A stretch of DNA of 40,453 nucleotides from Rubellimicrobium arenae (GTDB taxonomy: Bacteria > Pseudomonadota > Alphaproteobacteria > Rhodobacterales > Rhodobacteraceae), in assembly GCF_017916275.1 (NCBI RefSeq), contig NZ_JAFMST010000019.1, forward strand, positions 1 through 40,453. Direction: 5' to 3'. Position numbers and translations under genes: made by a program. Positions 17,054 through 24,820 of this stretch are shown piece after piece (the first letter of the stretch is position 1; each line of letters starts with the position of its first letter). The notes beneath the pieces were generated by a model. It was not told where the DNA came from, did no database searches, and saw only the letters and a program-made list of their open reading frames with translations.

Positions 17054-18085
17054 TCACTGCGCGTTCAGCAGGTTCGCCTGGACCCAGGCGCGGTCGTAGC
17101 TCGGGCTGATGATGAACCCGGGCTCGAGCCCCTCGGCAAAGGTCGCAAGGTTCTCGTCCTCGACGACGGCGACGGGCATGGTCATCTCCATCGGCGGCTG
17201 CGCGCCCTGGGTGATCTCGTAGGCGAGCCAGAAGGCCGCACCGCCGATCCCTGGCGTCGTGTTCATGGAGGTGGTCTTGTAGCCGTCCGCCGCCTTGCCA
17301 GCCCACCACAGGACGAAGTCGCTGCTGCCGCCGCCCTCGATCACCGGCATCTTCTCGGCGTAGGGACCACCATACTGTTCGAAGGCCTGCGCGATGCCGT
17401 AATCGTCGCTACCCCCCTGCGCGAGGACCGCGTCCACCTGAGGCAGGCTCGGCAAGATGTTGGCGATGGCCTGCTGCGCCTCCGAGGCGGTGGCCTGCCC
17501 GATCACCTCGGCCACGACCTTCACCTCGGGGTGCTGCGCCAGCACCGCCATCTGCGCCGCATACATCTGCTCGTCAGGGCCCGACCCCGCCACGCCCCGC
17601 ACGACGATGACGTTGCCCGCATCTCCGATGAGGTCGAGCGTCGCTTCGGCCTGGGCCGTCTTGTATTCGGTGAAGTCGAAGCCGACCTTCCAGGCGCAGG
17701 GCTCGGTGACGAGCGAGTCGAAGGCGATGACCTTGATGCCGGCGTCGCAGGCCTGCTTGACGATGCCGTTCAGCGCCGTCTCGGAGGCCGCGTTGATCGC
17801 GATGGCGTCCACGCCCCGCAGCACGAGTTCGGCCAACTGGGCGTTCTGCTGTGCCACCGAGCCGTCGCCGTTCAGCACGACGTAGTCGGCGATCAGCCCT
17901 TCGGCTTTGGCGGCTTCGGCCTGCTCCGTGAAGGCATCGACCATCTGCCGCCGCCAGGTGTTGCCGTAGAACGAGTTGCTGAGCGCGATGACCGGGGCGT
18001 CCTGCGCCACAGCCGCGCTGGTCAGACCAGTAACGGGAATGGCCGCAATGGCCGCGCCGAGCAGAACGACGAATCGCCTGGACAT
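17054..18085 (-). CDS. Periplasmic sugar-binding protein of the fused-ATPase transporter
   Basis: A 343-residue binding protein with a signal peptide (MSRRFVVLL ... AAVAQ before DAPV) and a type I periplasmic-binding fold. Family blocks include VDAIAINAASETALNG, GIKVIAFDS and QVDAVLAQGGSDDYGIAQAF. The strong site GGAGGAGG precedes ATG 18085. It is first in the leftward operon with the fused ATPase-permease and the second permease. Similarity suggests a ribose- or autoinducer-like ligand but does not identify it; no catabolic gene accompanies the transporter. Confidence 0.9.
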   Translation of the reverse strand: MSRRFVVLLGAAIAAIPVTGLTSAAVAQDAPVIALSNSFYGNTWRRQMVDAFTEQAEAAKAEGLIADYVVLNGDGSVAQQNAQLAELVLRGVDAIAINAASETALNGIVKQACDAGIKVIAFDSLVTEPCAWKVGFDFTEYKTAQAEATLDLIGDAGNVIVVRGVAGSGPDEQMYAAQMAVLAQHPEVKVVAEVIGQATASEAQQAIANILPSLPQVDAVLAQGGSDDYGIAQAFEQYGGPYAEKMPVIEGGGSSDFVLWWAGKAADGYKTTSMNTTPGIGGAAFWLAYEITQGAQPPMEMTMPVAVVEDENLATFAEGLEPGFIISPSYDRAWVQANLLNAQ

Positions 18086-18656
18086 GATCTGGTTTCCTCC
18101 TCCGCTGGTTGGTTGCGCTGTGTCTGGCCCCGGCCCAGACCGGGGCAGCCGCGCATTCTGTTCCCAAGCATACTCATCATACCAGTGATGCGGCAATCCG
18201 ATTTGTGACCCCCATCGACGCGTTCGCAACCGGGGCGCCCTGACGCTTTCGCCCGAGGATCCGGCGGGTCCCGGCATCCCACCAAAGGACCCGCGGACCG
18301 GGCTGCTGGTTCGGCACCACTCCCGGGCGGGGTGGGCCAAAGGCGAACCAGGCCGCCCCGTTGCCGGAGGCGGCCTTGCAATCAGTGTTGGTTGTGGGCC
18401 CCCGACGCCACCGAGAGTTGTCAGCGGAGTCGAGCGAAAACTGCCAGCCCGATCCTGGATCGGGCGGCCCAGGCAGCTTTGTCAGATGAGCGGGCAGAGG
18501 CCCTGCCCCGTTCTCTTGGGCACTGGATCAGCGTCGCTTGGCTCAGGGCCGAAAGGGGCCCTTGGAAACCCGCCAGCGGCCTGCGCACTCTCGCTGCCAC
18601 ACCGGCTTGTCCTGATGATGCCGGTGCGGGCTGCCCCAGCTCGAGGTCGTGTCGCT
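18086..18656. other. 571-bp gene-poor gap
   Basis: It contains the promoter region of the leftward sugar-binding protein gene and, further right, no recognisable gene. A 19-bp palindrome GCCCGATCCTGGATCGGGC is at 18447-18465, and a GGCCGCC/GGCGGCC stem is near 18352-18376. The right half carries the repeat at 18500-18550. No convincing operator was found. Confidence 0.5.
18500..18550. repeat. Diverged intergenic repeat, second type (copy 2)
   Basis: This matches 10451-10503: GCCCTGCCC, a short variable stretch, then a 33-bp core identical at 27 positions around TGGATCAGCGT. Confidence 0.5.
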
Positions 18657-20645
18657 TTACTGGAACGCCCCGGCCGCCTGGAGTTTCGCCGCGGCCTCGG
18701 CGTCATACCACCAGAAGTCCAGTTCGCCGACGCTGAACGGCGGCAGCGCCTCGGGATGGTCGAACATGTCGTAGTAGGCCACCCAAAGGTTCGGGTTGTA
18801 CCACCGGGGCACCCCCAGCCGCATCGCGCGCAGCACCCGGTCCAGCGCGCGGGCCGCCGTCTCCATCCCCTCGCGCGTGTCGGCGTTGACCACGATGTCG
18901 ATGATCCGGTCCACCGCCGGGTCCTGGATGCCCGGAAGGTTGCGGTTGGACTCGGCCGCGGACTCCGAGCCGAACCACTGCTTGAGCCCCGAGCCCGGCT
19001 CGAAGTCCATGCCCGGGCTCCAGCGGCTCATGTCGAAGTCGGAGCTGTCGCGGCGCTGCGTGGCCTGCGCGGGGTCCACGATCTCGAACTCCACGTCCAC
19101 GCCCAGCCGCTCGAGATTCGAGACGTAGGGCAGGGTCAGGCGCTCGAAGGTCGGCGAGAACTCGAGGATCTCGACCCGCAGCACCTCTCCGTCGGCGTTG
19201 CGGCGCAGGCCATCGGCACCCACGGTCCAGCCCGCCTCGTCCAGGAGCCCGCTCGCGCGGCGCAGGTTGCCCCGGTCGATCTCGCGGTCGGGGCTCGACT
19301 CGGGGGGCAGCACGGCCTCGTCCGTCAGGATGGACGCGTCCAGGAGCCCGTCGTCCACCAGCGGCTGCAGGATGGCGAGTTCGCCCTCGGTCGGCGTGCC
19401 CACCGCCATCATGTCGGTGTTGGTGAAGAAGGACGGCAACGGTTCGTAGAGGTCATAAAGCAGGGTCGCGTTGGTCCATTCGAAGTTGAACACGAGGCTC
19501 AACGCCTCGCGGACCCGGACATCCTGGAAGACCGCACGGCGCAGGTTGTAGGCCCAATAGGCCGCCACCGGGACGCCGCCGTTAAGGATCTCCTCCCGCA
19601 CGACCTGACCCGACTGCACGGCCGGAAAGTCGTAGGCCGTGGCCCAGAGCAGCGGGTCGGTCTCGTTCCGGAACGTGTACTCGCCGGCCTTGAAGGCCTC
19701 GAGCGCCACGGTGGCGTCGGCGAAGTACTCGACCCGGATGGTGTCGAAGTTGTTGCGCCCCACGTTGATGGGCAGGTCCTTGCCCCAGTAGTCGTCGTCC
19801 CGGCGCAGCAAAACCTGGCGGCCCATGTCCCAGCTGTCCACCAGATAGGGCCCGGAGCCCAGGAACGGCACGTCGCTCGGGGCGTCGAGCCGCGCACCCG
19901 TCCGCTCGAACTCCGCCTGCGACAGGATGGAGATGCCGCCCGCAAAGGGGATCCGGTCGCGAACCGGCGAATCCGGCGCAAAGGTGAACTTGATCCGATG
20001 GTCGTCCAGCACTTCGACCTCCGTCACGAAGCCGCCCGCCGCCATGCGGTAGGACTCCAGGCCCTGCTCCATGAAAAGGTCGTAGGAGAACTTGACGTCG
20101 TTGGCCGTCAACGGCGACCCGTCCGAAAACCTGGCTTCGGGGCGCATGGTGAAGATCACCCAGTCGAGGGACTCGGGATATGCCAGCGTCTCGCAGATCA
20201 GGCAGTAGGACGCGGTCGCCTCGTCGGCGGTGCTGGCCATCAGCGACTCGAACGGGAAGGCGCCCCAGGGGGTCGCGTTGCCCTGGATGGTGTACATGTT
20301 GAAACTGTCGAAGTTCCCCTGCGCCCATTCCGAGATCTCGCCGCCCTTGGGCGCGTCCGGGTTCACGTAGTCGAGGTGATCGAAGTCGGCCGCGTACTTC
20401 AGGTCGCCGAAGAAGGAATAGCCGTGCGAGATGATCGTCTCGCTCCCGGCGGCAGGGGCGCCGGCCGCGCTCATCCCCGCCACCTCAGTGCCTCCCGCAG
20501 CAGCCTGGGGTGATGCCGCGTCGCTGTCAGCCTCCTGCGCCCGCGCCTCCCAGGCCCAGACGGCCGAGGCGAGCGCCAGGAGGCTGAGCGCGAGGCGTGG
20601 CGAAGGCCCGCTCCGCGTCAGGGCAAGGATCCGGGCCTGGGGCAT
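18657..20645 (-). CDS. Extracellular solute-binding protein family 5 (YejA-like)
   Basis: A 662-residue SBP_bac_5 protein, the periplasmic receptor type for oligopeptides. The signal peptide runs to ARAQ about residue 41, followed by a low-complexity Ala-rich linker to about residue 75. The mature start FFGDLKYAADFDHLDYVNPD with PKGG is typical of the YejA subgroup, whose E. coli member takes in microcin C and peptides. ATG 20645 has AGAGGAG upstream. Usually yejA is followed by two permeases and an ATPase; none are present on either side here, so this is an orphan receptor or serves a transporter encoded elsewhere. Confidence 0.88.
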   Translation of the reverse strand: MPQARILALTRSGPSPRLALSLLALASAVWAWEARAQEADSDAASPQAAAGGTEVAGMSAAGAPAAGSETIISHGYSFFGDLKYAADFDHLDYVNPDAPKGGEISEWAQGNFDSFNMYTIQGNATPWGAFPFESLMASTADEATASYCLICETLAYPESLDWVIFTMRPEARFSDGSPLTANDVKFSYDLFMEQGLESYRMAAGGFVTEVEVLDDHRIKFTFAPDSPVRDRIPFAGGISILSQAEFERTGARLDAPSDVPFLGSGPYLVDSWDMGRQVLLRRDDDYWGKDLPINVGRNNFDTIRVEYFADATVALEAFKAGEYTFRNETDPLLWATAYDFPAVQSGQVVREEILNGGVPVAAYWAYNLRRAVFQDVRVREALSLVFNFEWTNATLLYDLYEPLPSFFTNTDMMAVGTPTEGELAILQPLVDDGLLDASILTDEAVLPPESSPDREIDRGNLRRASGLLDEAGWTVGADGLRRNADGEVLRVEILEFSPTFERLTLPYVSNLERLGVDVEFEIVDPAQATQRRDSSDFDMSRWSPGMDFEPGSGLKQWFGSESAAESNRNLPGIQDPAVDRIIDIVVNADTREGMETAARALDRVLRAMRLGVPRWYNPNLWVAYYDMFDHPEALPPFSVGELDFWWYDAEAAAKLQAAGAFQ

Positions 20646-21132
20646 GGTGACTCCTCTGGCGGGCCGCGAAGGCAGCCTGTGTCCACGGCTCCGCCATAGT
20701 GGACGCGCGGCAGGGGGATTCAAGGACAGTCTTGGGAATGTGCTGTCAGACCAATGCGAACTTGTCTCGGTTCTGGCGGGCGTGCCGGATCTCGCGTCGC
20801 CTGGACTGCTCTCGCCGGCAGCCAACGAGCCGTTGCAAGGGTCGAGCAAGGATCGGCGTCCAGCTTGGCCAGGGAGTTCACCGGAAAGCGGCCAATCGAC
20901 CGGCTCCCTGACCCGCTTCCCCCATCCCTGCTTGGCTCGAGCCACGGAACCCTGGATGCACGCGCTGCCCGGTCCGTGACCTCGGCCGCATCGGCACGGG
21001 TGCCTCTTGGGCCCGATCCACCTTTATCATCTCCACACTTCCAGGGCGGCCAACCATCCGGTTGTTCCTGTGCCGGGATCGGGGCAGAGATGAGGGAGCG
21101 AGCGACGCCCCTTCGGCTCCTCTGCTGCAGTC
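20646..21132. other. 487-bp gene-poor gap
   Basis: It holds the upstream region of the YejA-like gene and then no recognisable gene on either strand. The repeat copy at 20740-20793 lies here. Short frames present lack ribosome sites and similarity. Confidence 0.5.
20740..20793. repeat. Diverged intergenic repeat, copy 2
   Basis: It begins GTGCTGTCAGAC and ends GATCTC, aligning with 10294-10346 over about 53 bp with roughly three quarters of positions equal. Confidence 0.45.
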
Positions 21133-21666
21133 GTGCAGGTCGGGCCCCGTGCATCCGGCGTGTGTCATGAACCATTCTGCTGCCCGGTGGACTGTCCCTT
21201 GCGCCCTGACCTGACTCCCCAGAAGTTTGAATTGCTAGTCCGGATCGTCCTGCAGAACCTTCTGCTCGTCGGGGCGGTGGCCATGTTCACTGGCTTGGCC
21301 ATCGTAGGCCTCGTTCGGCCCGGCTCGGCCTGGATCACGGCGTCGATCCATGCCGTAGCCTCTGGGGCCCTGTTGCTGCAGTGGTGCCACCACGGCGTCC
21401 GCACCATGCAGATCAAGAACTTCGTCGTCGAGCAAGAAGCCGGTCAGCCCGGAACCTGGGAAACTTGGCTCCCCGCCCATCGGCCGGAACGGCTTTTGGG
21501 CACCCGATGGCTCATTTCCACGAAGGGCGTCTTTCTGGGACTGCAGGTGGCCATGATGGGGCTCGCAACGGCCTTGTCCGGGATGACCGATCACGCGGCC
21601 ATGATCTTCTGCATGGTGGCCTTCGCGGGCTCCCTGGGGCTGCTGTTCACGAACCCGAAGGAATGA
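21133..21666 (+). CDS. Small membrane protein of unknown function
   Basis: I do not recognise a family. The frame encodes up to 177 residues with about four hydrophobic helices (LLLVGAVAMFTGLAIVGLV; ITASIHAVASGALLLQW; VFLGLQVAMMGLATAL; MIFCMVAFAGSLGLLF). A polar loop between helices 2 and 3 contains CHHGVRTM and the Trp-rich WETWLPAHRPERLLG. The start is uncertain: GTG at 21133 or GTG at 21187, neither with a good ribosome site. It converges on the NOS gene, ending 108 bp from the NOS stop. The CHH motif could bind heme or metal, but that is speculation. Confidence 0.6.
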   Translation: MQVGPRASGVCHEPFCCPVDCPLRPDLTPQKFELLVRIVLQNLLLVGAVAMFTGLAIVGLVRPGSAWITASIHAVASGALLLQWCHHGVRTMQIKNFVVEQEAGQPGTWETWLPAHRPERLLGTRWLISTKGVFLGLQVAMMGLATALSGMTDHAAMIFCMVAFAGSLGLLFTNPKE

Positions 21667-21774
21667 TTCTGGCGGACGCACTGGGGCATTCCACTTGGGA
21701 CGGCATGGGCCCGGGCACCGGCAGCCTTCGGATCGACCCGACGCTCGCATCATGGTCGCGCGTCCAGGCCAGCC

Positions 21775-23061
21775 CTACCACGCCATGCGCTTCCAGAGCT
21801 TCCAGCGCCGCCTGAGCCGGTCGATCACCCGCTCCGGCAGCTTGCGATACCGGTCCCCATACCACGGCATCAGCCGTAATCCGTCGTCCACACGACTCGT
21901 GTAGTAGTTGGGCACGGGATGGAAGTTGCGCATCCGCAGGTGAAACACCTCGCAGGCCCCACTGGCCTGCGGGGGTACGATCCAACGCCAGTCGGCCGCG
22001 ACCTGGCGGCCCTGCGCCTGCTCGCGGCGGTGGAACTCCATGAACTGGTCCGAGGCCGAATGGTGGTCCACCATCGTCACACCGGCTGCCTTGTAGGAGT
22101 GCAGCACCGCGCGATTGAGCTCGGTCAGCGCCGTGTCTCGCCAGAACGGGGCTTCTCCTGCCGCGTGACCAAGCCCCAACACCCGGGCCACCTCGGGGAG
22201 GAGATCGTATCGGTCGCGGTCCGCGAGGTTTCGCGAGGCGATCTCGGTGCACATGTAGAAGCCATTGAACGGTGCGCAGGGGTAGTCGATGCCCCCGATC
22301 GTCAGGATCATCCCGCTCACGCAGGGCACGGCATACCAGCGCAGGCCCAGGTCGGCGAGGGCCGCGTTCTCGGGATGCGTGATGGGCACCTCGCGCAGGG
22401 CCCCGGCCGGAAGCTCGAACATGACGCGCCGGTCCTGCGCATCGCGAACGAAATACGGCAGCAGATCGAAGCGGTCGGGCTCCCCCTCGGGGTGCCAGCC
22501 GAGCGATCGGGCGATGCGGGTGGCTTCCACGTTCCTCCGGTCGCCGATGACCGCGCCCCCTGCGACCGCGTGCCCGGCGTATTGCGTGATCTGCGCGCTT
22601 TCCACGAAGGCCGGCAGCGCCGTGCCCCGGACCGGCGCGAACACCGAGATCACCGAACGGACGCGACCATCGCCCAGCGCCTCCGTCATGTGTCCCGTGA
22701 TCCGTTCGGCCATCGCCTCGGGCCCGGTCAGGGTCCGTGCGTCCACGACATCGAGGCTCTCCCAGAACAGCCGGCCAATGCAGCGTCCGTGGTTGCGCCA
22801 CGCCAGCCTGGCACCAAAGGCGAGCTCCGCGGGGGTGTGCTCGTAGAACCCCTCGCACGACAGGCCGCGCCGGACCTCGGCCCAGCGTCGTTGGCGCACC
22901 TCGCGCGGGGCTCCGGTGGTGTCATGGAACGCATCAAGGAACGCGCGGGCCTCCTCGCGCCGCTCGAGAGCCGAAATCCGTCGCAGCCGCCGCTCCAGCG
23001 GACTGCTCCCCCGGGCGTAGTCCTGCCGGGCCACGCCGAACCGCGCGAGACGTCGCAGCAT
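21775..23061 (-). CDS. nos: Bacterial nitric oxide synthase oxygenase domain protein
   Basis: A 428-residue stand-alone NOS oxygenase. The heme-thiolate motif WRNHGRCIGRLFW carries the Cys ligand near residue 94. The substrate-pocket motif PFNGFYMCTEIASRNLAD contains the arginine-binding Glu (about 273). DHHSASDQFMEFHRREQ and ADWRWIVPP form the pterin-side region, and MRNFHPVPNYY lies near the end. The family converts L-arginine through N-hydroxyarginine to citrulline and NO using electrons from a separate reductase; none is encoded here. It is longer than Bacillus or Deinococcus NOS (about 360 aa), with about 32 extra N-terminal residues and a basic C-terminal tail. ATG 23061 overlaps the radical SAM stop as TGATG; a GTG at 23064 is possible. 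Confidence 0.93.
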   Translation of the reverse strand: MLRRLARFGVARQDYARGSSPLERRLRRISALERREEARAFLDAFHDTTGAPREVRQRRWAEVRRGLSCEGFYEHTPAELAFGARLAWRNHGRCIGRLFWESLDVVDARTLTGPEAMAERITGHMTEALGDGRVRSVISVFAPVRGTALPAFVESAQITQYAGHAVAGGAVIGDRRNVEATRIARSLGWHPEGEPDRFDLLPYFVRDAQDRRVMFELPAGALREVPITHPENAALADLGLRWYAVPCVSGMILTIGGIDYPCAPFNGFYMCTEIASRNLADRDRYDLLPEVARVLGLGHAAGEAPFWRDTALTELNRAVLHSYKAAGVTMVDHHSASDQFMEFHRREQAQGRQVAADWRWIVPPQASGACEVFHLRMRNFHPVPNYYTSRVDDGLRLMPWYGDRYRKLPERVIDRLRRRWKLWKRMAW

Positions 23062-24620
23062 CACATCAGGCCATCGAACTGACGCGCGGTGTCCCGCAAC
23101 GGGCGGCGGTTGATCTCATGCACGACCGCCAGGGCGCGCGCCTTGGCCCTGCGATAGCTGCGGTCGCCTGCATCTGGATTACGGTACTCCGCCCGGGCCC
23201 GTCGGTCCTCGGTCCGGCGCACCACCAGCGCGCCCAAGGCGCCCCCCTTCTCCATGACCTTCCTGAAGATCGGCGTGTCATGTTGCAGCGAGAAATCGTT
23301 GAAGCGGACCCGGTCGAGGTAGCGTGAATGGGCCTCCAGGAACCGGGCCGTGGCCTCCATGTCCGCGGCGGTCTCGCCGGGAAACCCCTTGAACATCGTG
23401 CAGCGCACGCTCAGTCCCGCGGCATGGGCGTCGCGGATGAACTCGGAGTTGCGTTCGACCGAAGCACCCTTCTGCATCAGGTCCAAGAGCCGCTGGCTTC
23501 CGGTCTCGAGCCCGAAGCTCACCCGCCGCATCCCGCCTGCAACCGCGGCGAACAGGTCCTGCCGCGACAGGCCGTTGTCCTGCCGCTGGTCCACATGGAC
23601 GGTGCCGATCCATTCCGCCCCCCGAACGTAGCGGCCAAGCCCGTCGGCGATGCCACGGATCATGTCGGGATAGGAATTGAGCTTGAGATCGAGGAACAGG
23701 AAGTTGGTCGTGGCGTGCCGCCGGGCCTGCTCCTGCATCTCCAGCAGAACGTTCTCGACCGACCGGGTGCGGAACGTGCGCCCGCTGGCCGAGATCACGT
23801 CGCTGCAGAAGAGGCACTTGTCCCACTGGCACCCCCGCCCCGTCATCAGGGGGACGATCCGCACCGGATAGCGGTCCCAGGGAAAATCGGTGAAGTCGGC
23901 CATGGGCGTGGCGTCCAACTGGCGCAGGGGCGCCGCCGTGGTCCTCCGCGATCCGTCCGGCAGGGTAAGCCCGGCAAATCGGCCGATGTCCCCACCCGAG
24001 CATAGCGTCTCGACCATCTCCGGCAGATCGCGATCGGCCTCGGCTCCGACCACGCCCGCCAGCCCCGGGAGGCCCCGCCACGCTTCCGCAACATCGGCGA
24101 CGTTGAACATCGGCCCGCCGAGCAGGACAGGTATACCCCGGGCGGCGGCGAGACGACCGATCTCACGGACCGTGTTGAAATGCTGGAGATAGGCCGACAG
24201 CAGGATTGCGTCCGGCCGGGCTTCGATGGCTTGCGCCACTTCGCGCAGGACCACGGGATGCAGCAACTCGTTGCGCCATGACCGCATCCGGCGCAGAGCA
24301 TCGCGCACCGAGAGAACAGGCTGCCAGTCAGATAGATGGATGCGGCGCTGCGCGTGATCGAACCACGTCTCCCGGCGCTCGCGGGCCGTGGCTGGCACAT
24401 CGTGGGCCAATGGGGAGATCAGCTGGACCTGATGACCGCGATTGCGGAGCGCCGCGACCAGAAGGCCGATGGCCAGAGTGGGAAAACTGGCGAAGTTGTT
24501 GAGGTCGACCATCAGGACCCGGTGGGCCTGGGGGAGCGCGGAGGAGCCATCGGGTCGGCTGGCGGGCGACGTCGCCCTTGCAGGACGGATAGCTCGGGGC
24601 TCCCTCACGGAACGATTCAA
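23061..24620 (-). CDS. B12-binding-domain radical SAM protein coupled to NOS
   Basis: A protein of about 519 residues with an N-terminal Rossmann-like B12-binding-type domain (RVLMVDLNNFASFPTLAIG; LLGGPMFNVADVAEAW) and a central radical SAM core. The iron-sulfur motif is GRGCQWDKCLFC, that is CX4CX2C rather than the canonical CX3CX2C, at about residues 264-272. VSFGLETGSQRLLDLMQKG and MFKGFPGETAADM are typical later core blocks. No DxHxxG cobalamin motif is visible. The start is uncertain: TTG 24620 (GGAG 8 nt upstream) is chosen; TTG 24695 and GTG 24608 are alternatives. It overlaps the NOS start and so is probably co-translated. Substrate unknown; relatives methylate or rearrange unactivated carbons. 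Confidence 0.85.
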   Translation of the reverse strand: MNRSVREPRAIRPARATSPASRPDGSSALPQAHRVLMVDLNNFASFPTLAIGLLVAALRNRGHQVQLISPLAHDVPATARERRETWFDHAQRRIHLSDWQPVLSVRDALRRMRSWRNELLHPVVLREVAQAIEARPDAILLSAYLQHFNTVREIGRLAAARGIPVLLGGPMFNVADVAEAWRGLPGLAGVVGAEADRDLPEMVETLCSGGDIGRFAGLTLPDGSRRTTAAPLRQLDATPMADFTDFPWDRYPVRIVPLMTGRGCQWDKCLFCSDVISASGRTFRTRSVENVLLEMQEQARRHATTNFLFLDLKLNSYPDMIRGIADGLGRYVRGAEWIGTVHVDQRQDNGLSRQDLFAAVAGGMRRVSFGLETGSQRLLDLMQKGASVERNSEFIRDAHAAGLSVRCTMFKGFPGETAADMEATARFLEAHSRYLDRVRFNDFSLQHDTPIFRKVMEKGGALGALVVRRTEDRRARAEYRNPDAGDRSYRRAKARALAVVHEINRRPLRDTARQFDGLM

Positions 24621-24699
24621 CTGGCATACTCCGCTACTGTCTGGTCTCCGGCACCTCGACGGCCGGATCTCACAAGTTGCAATTCCGTGGGCCAAGCCA

Positions 24700-24742
24700 G
24701 AAGCGGCTCAAGGGAGGCTCTTAGGTTCAACTAAGCCGCTTC
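24700..24742. promoter_or_regulatory. Inverted repeat in the NOS-locus divergent promoter
   Basis: GAAGCGGCT (24700-24708) is the exact complement of AGCCGCTTC (24734-24742). A smaller nested CTTAG/CTAAG pair lies at 24719-24735. It sits between the leftward radical SAM-NOS pair and the rightward glycosyltransferase. It could be an operator or a leader hairpin; no known regulator site was matched. Confidence 0.4.
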
Positions 24743-24820
24743 ACCTGGACGACGATAGCCGCGACATTGCGCTGCGTGCCATTCCAATCGGATCAGCGCC
24801 GAGAGATTGTGGAGGTTTCA

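Noticed and set aside
18160-18200. Operator-like CATACTCATCATAC upstream of the sugar-binding protein gene
   Set aside because: It is a direct, not inverted, repeat and no regulator gene is linked to that operon.
24328-24627. A 99-codon leftward frame starting at an ATG just before the radical SAM gene, considered as a precursor peptide
   Set aside because: It overlaps the radical SAM coding sequence in another frame and has antisense-like Pro/Arg/Ser composition; no leader or core pattern was seen. No other small ORF with a good ribosome site was found near the pair.
24672-24691. Sigma-54-like promoter (TGGC ... TTGCA) reading leftward before the radical SAM gene
   Set aside because: The GG and GC elements are 11 nt apart instead of the required 10.
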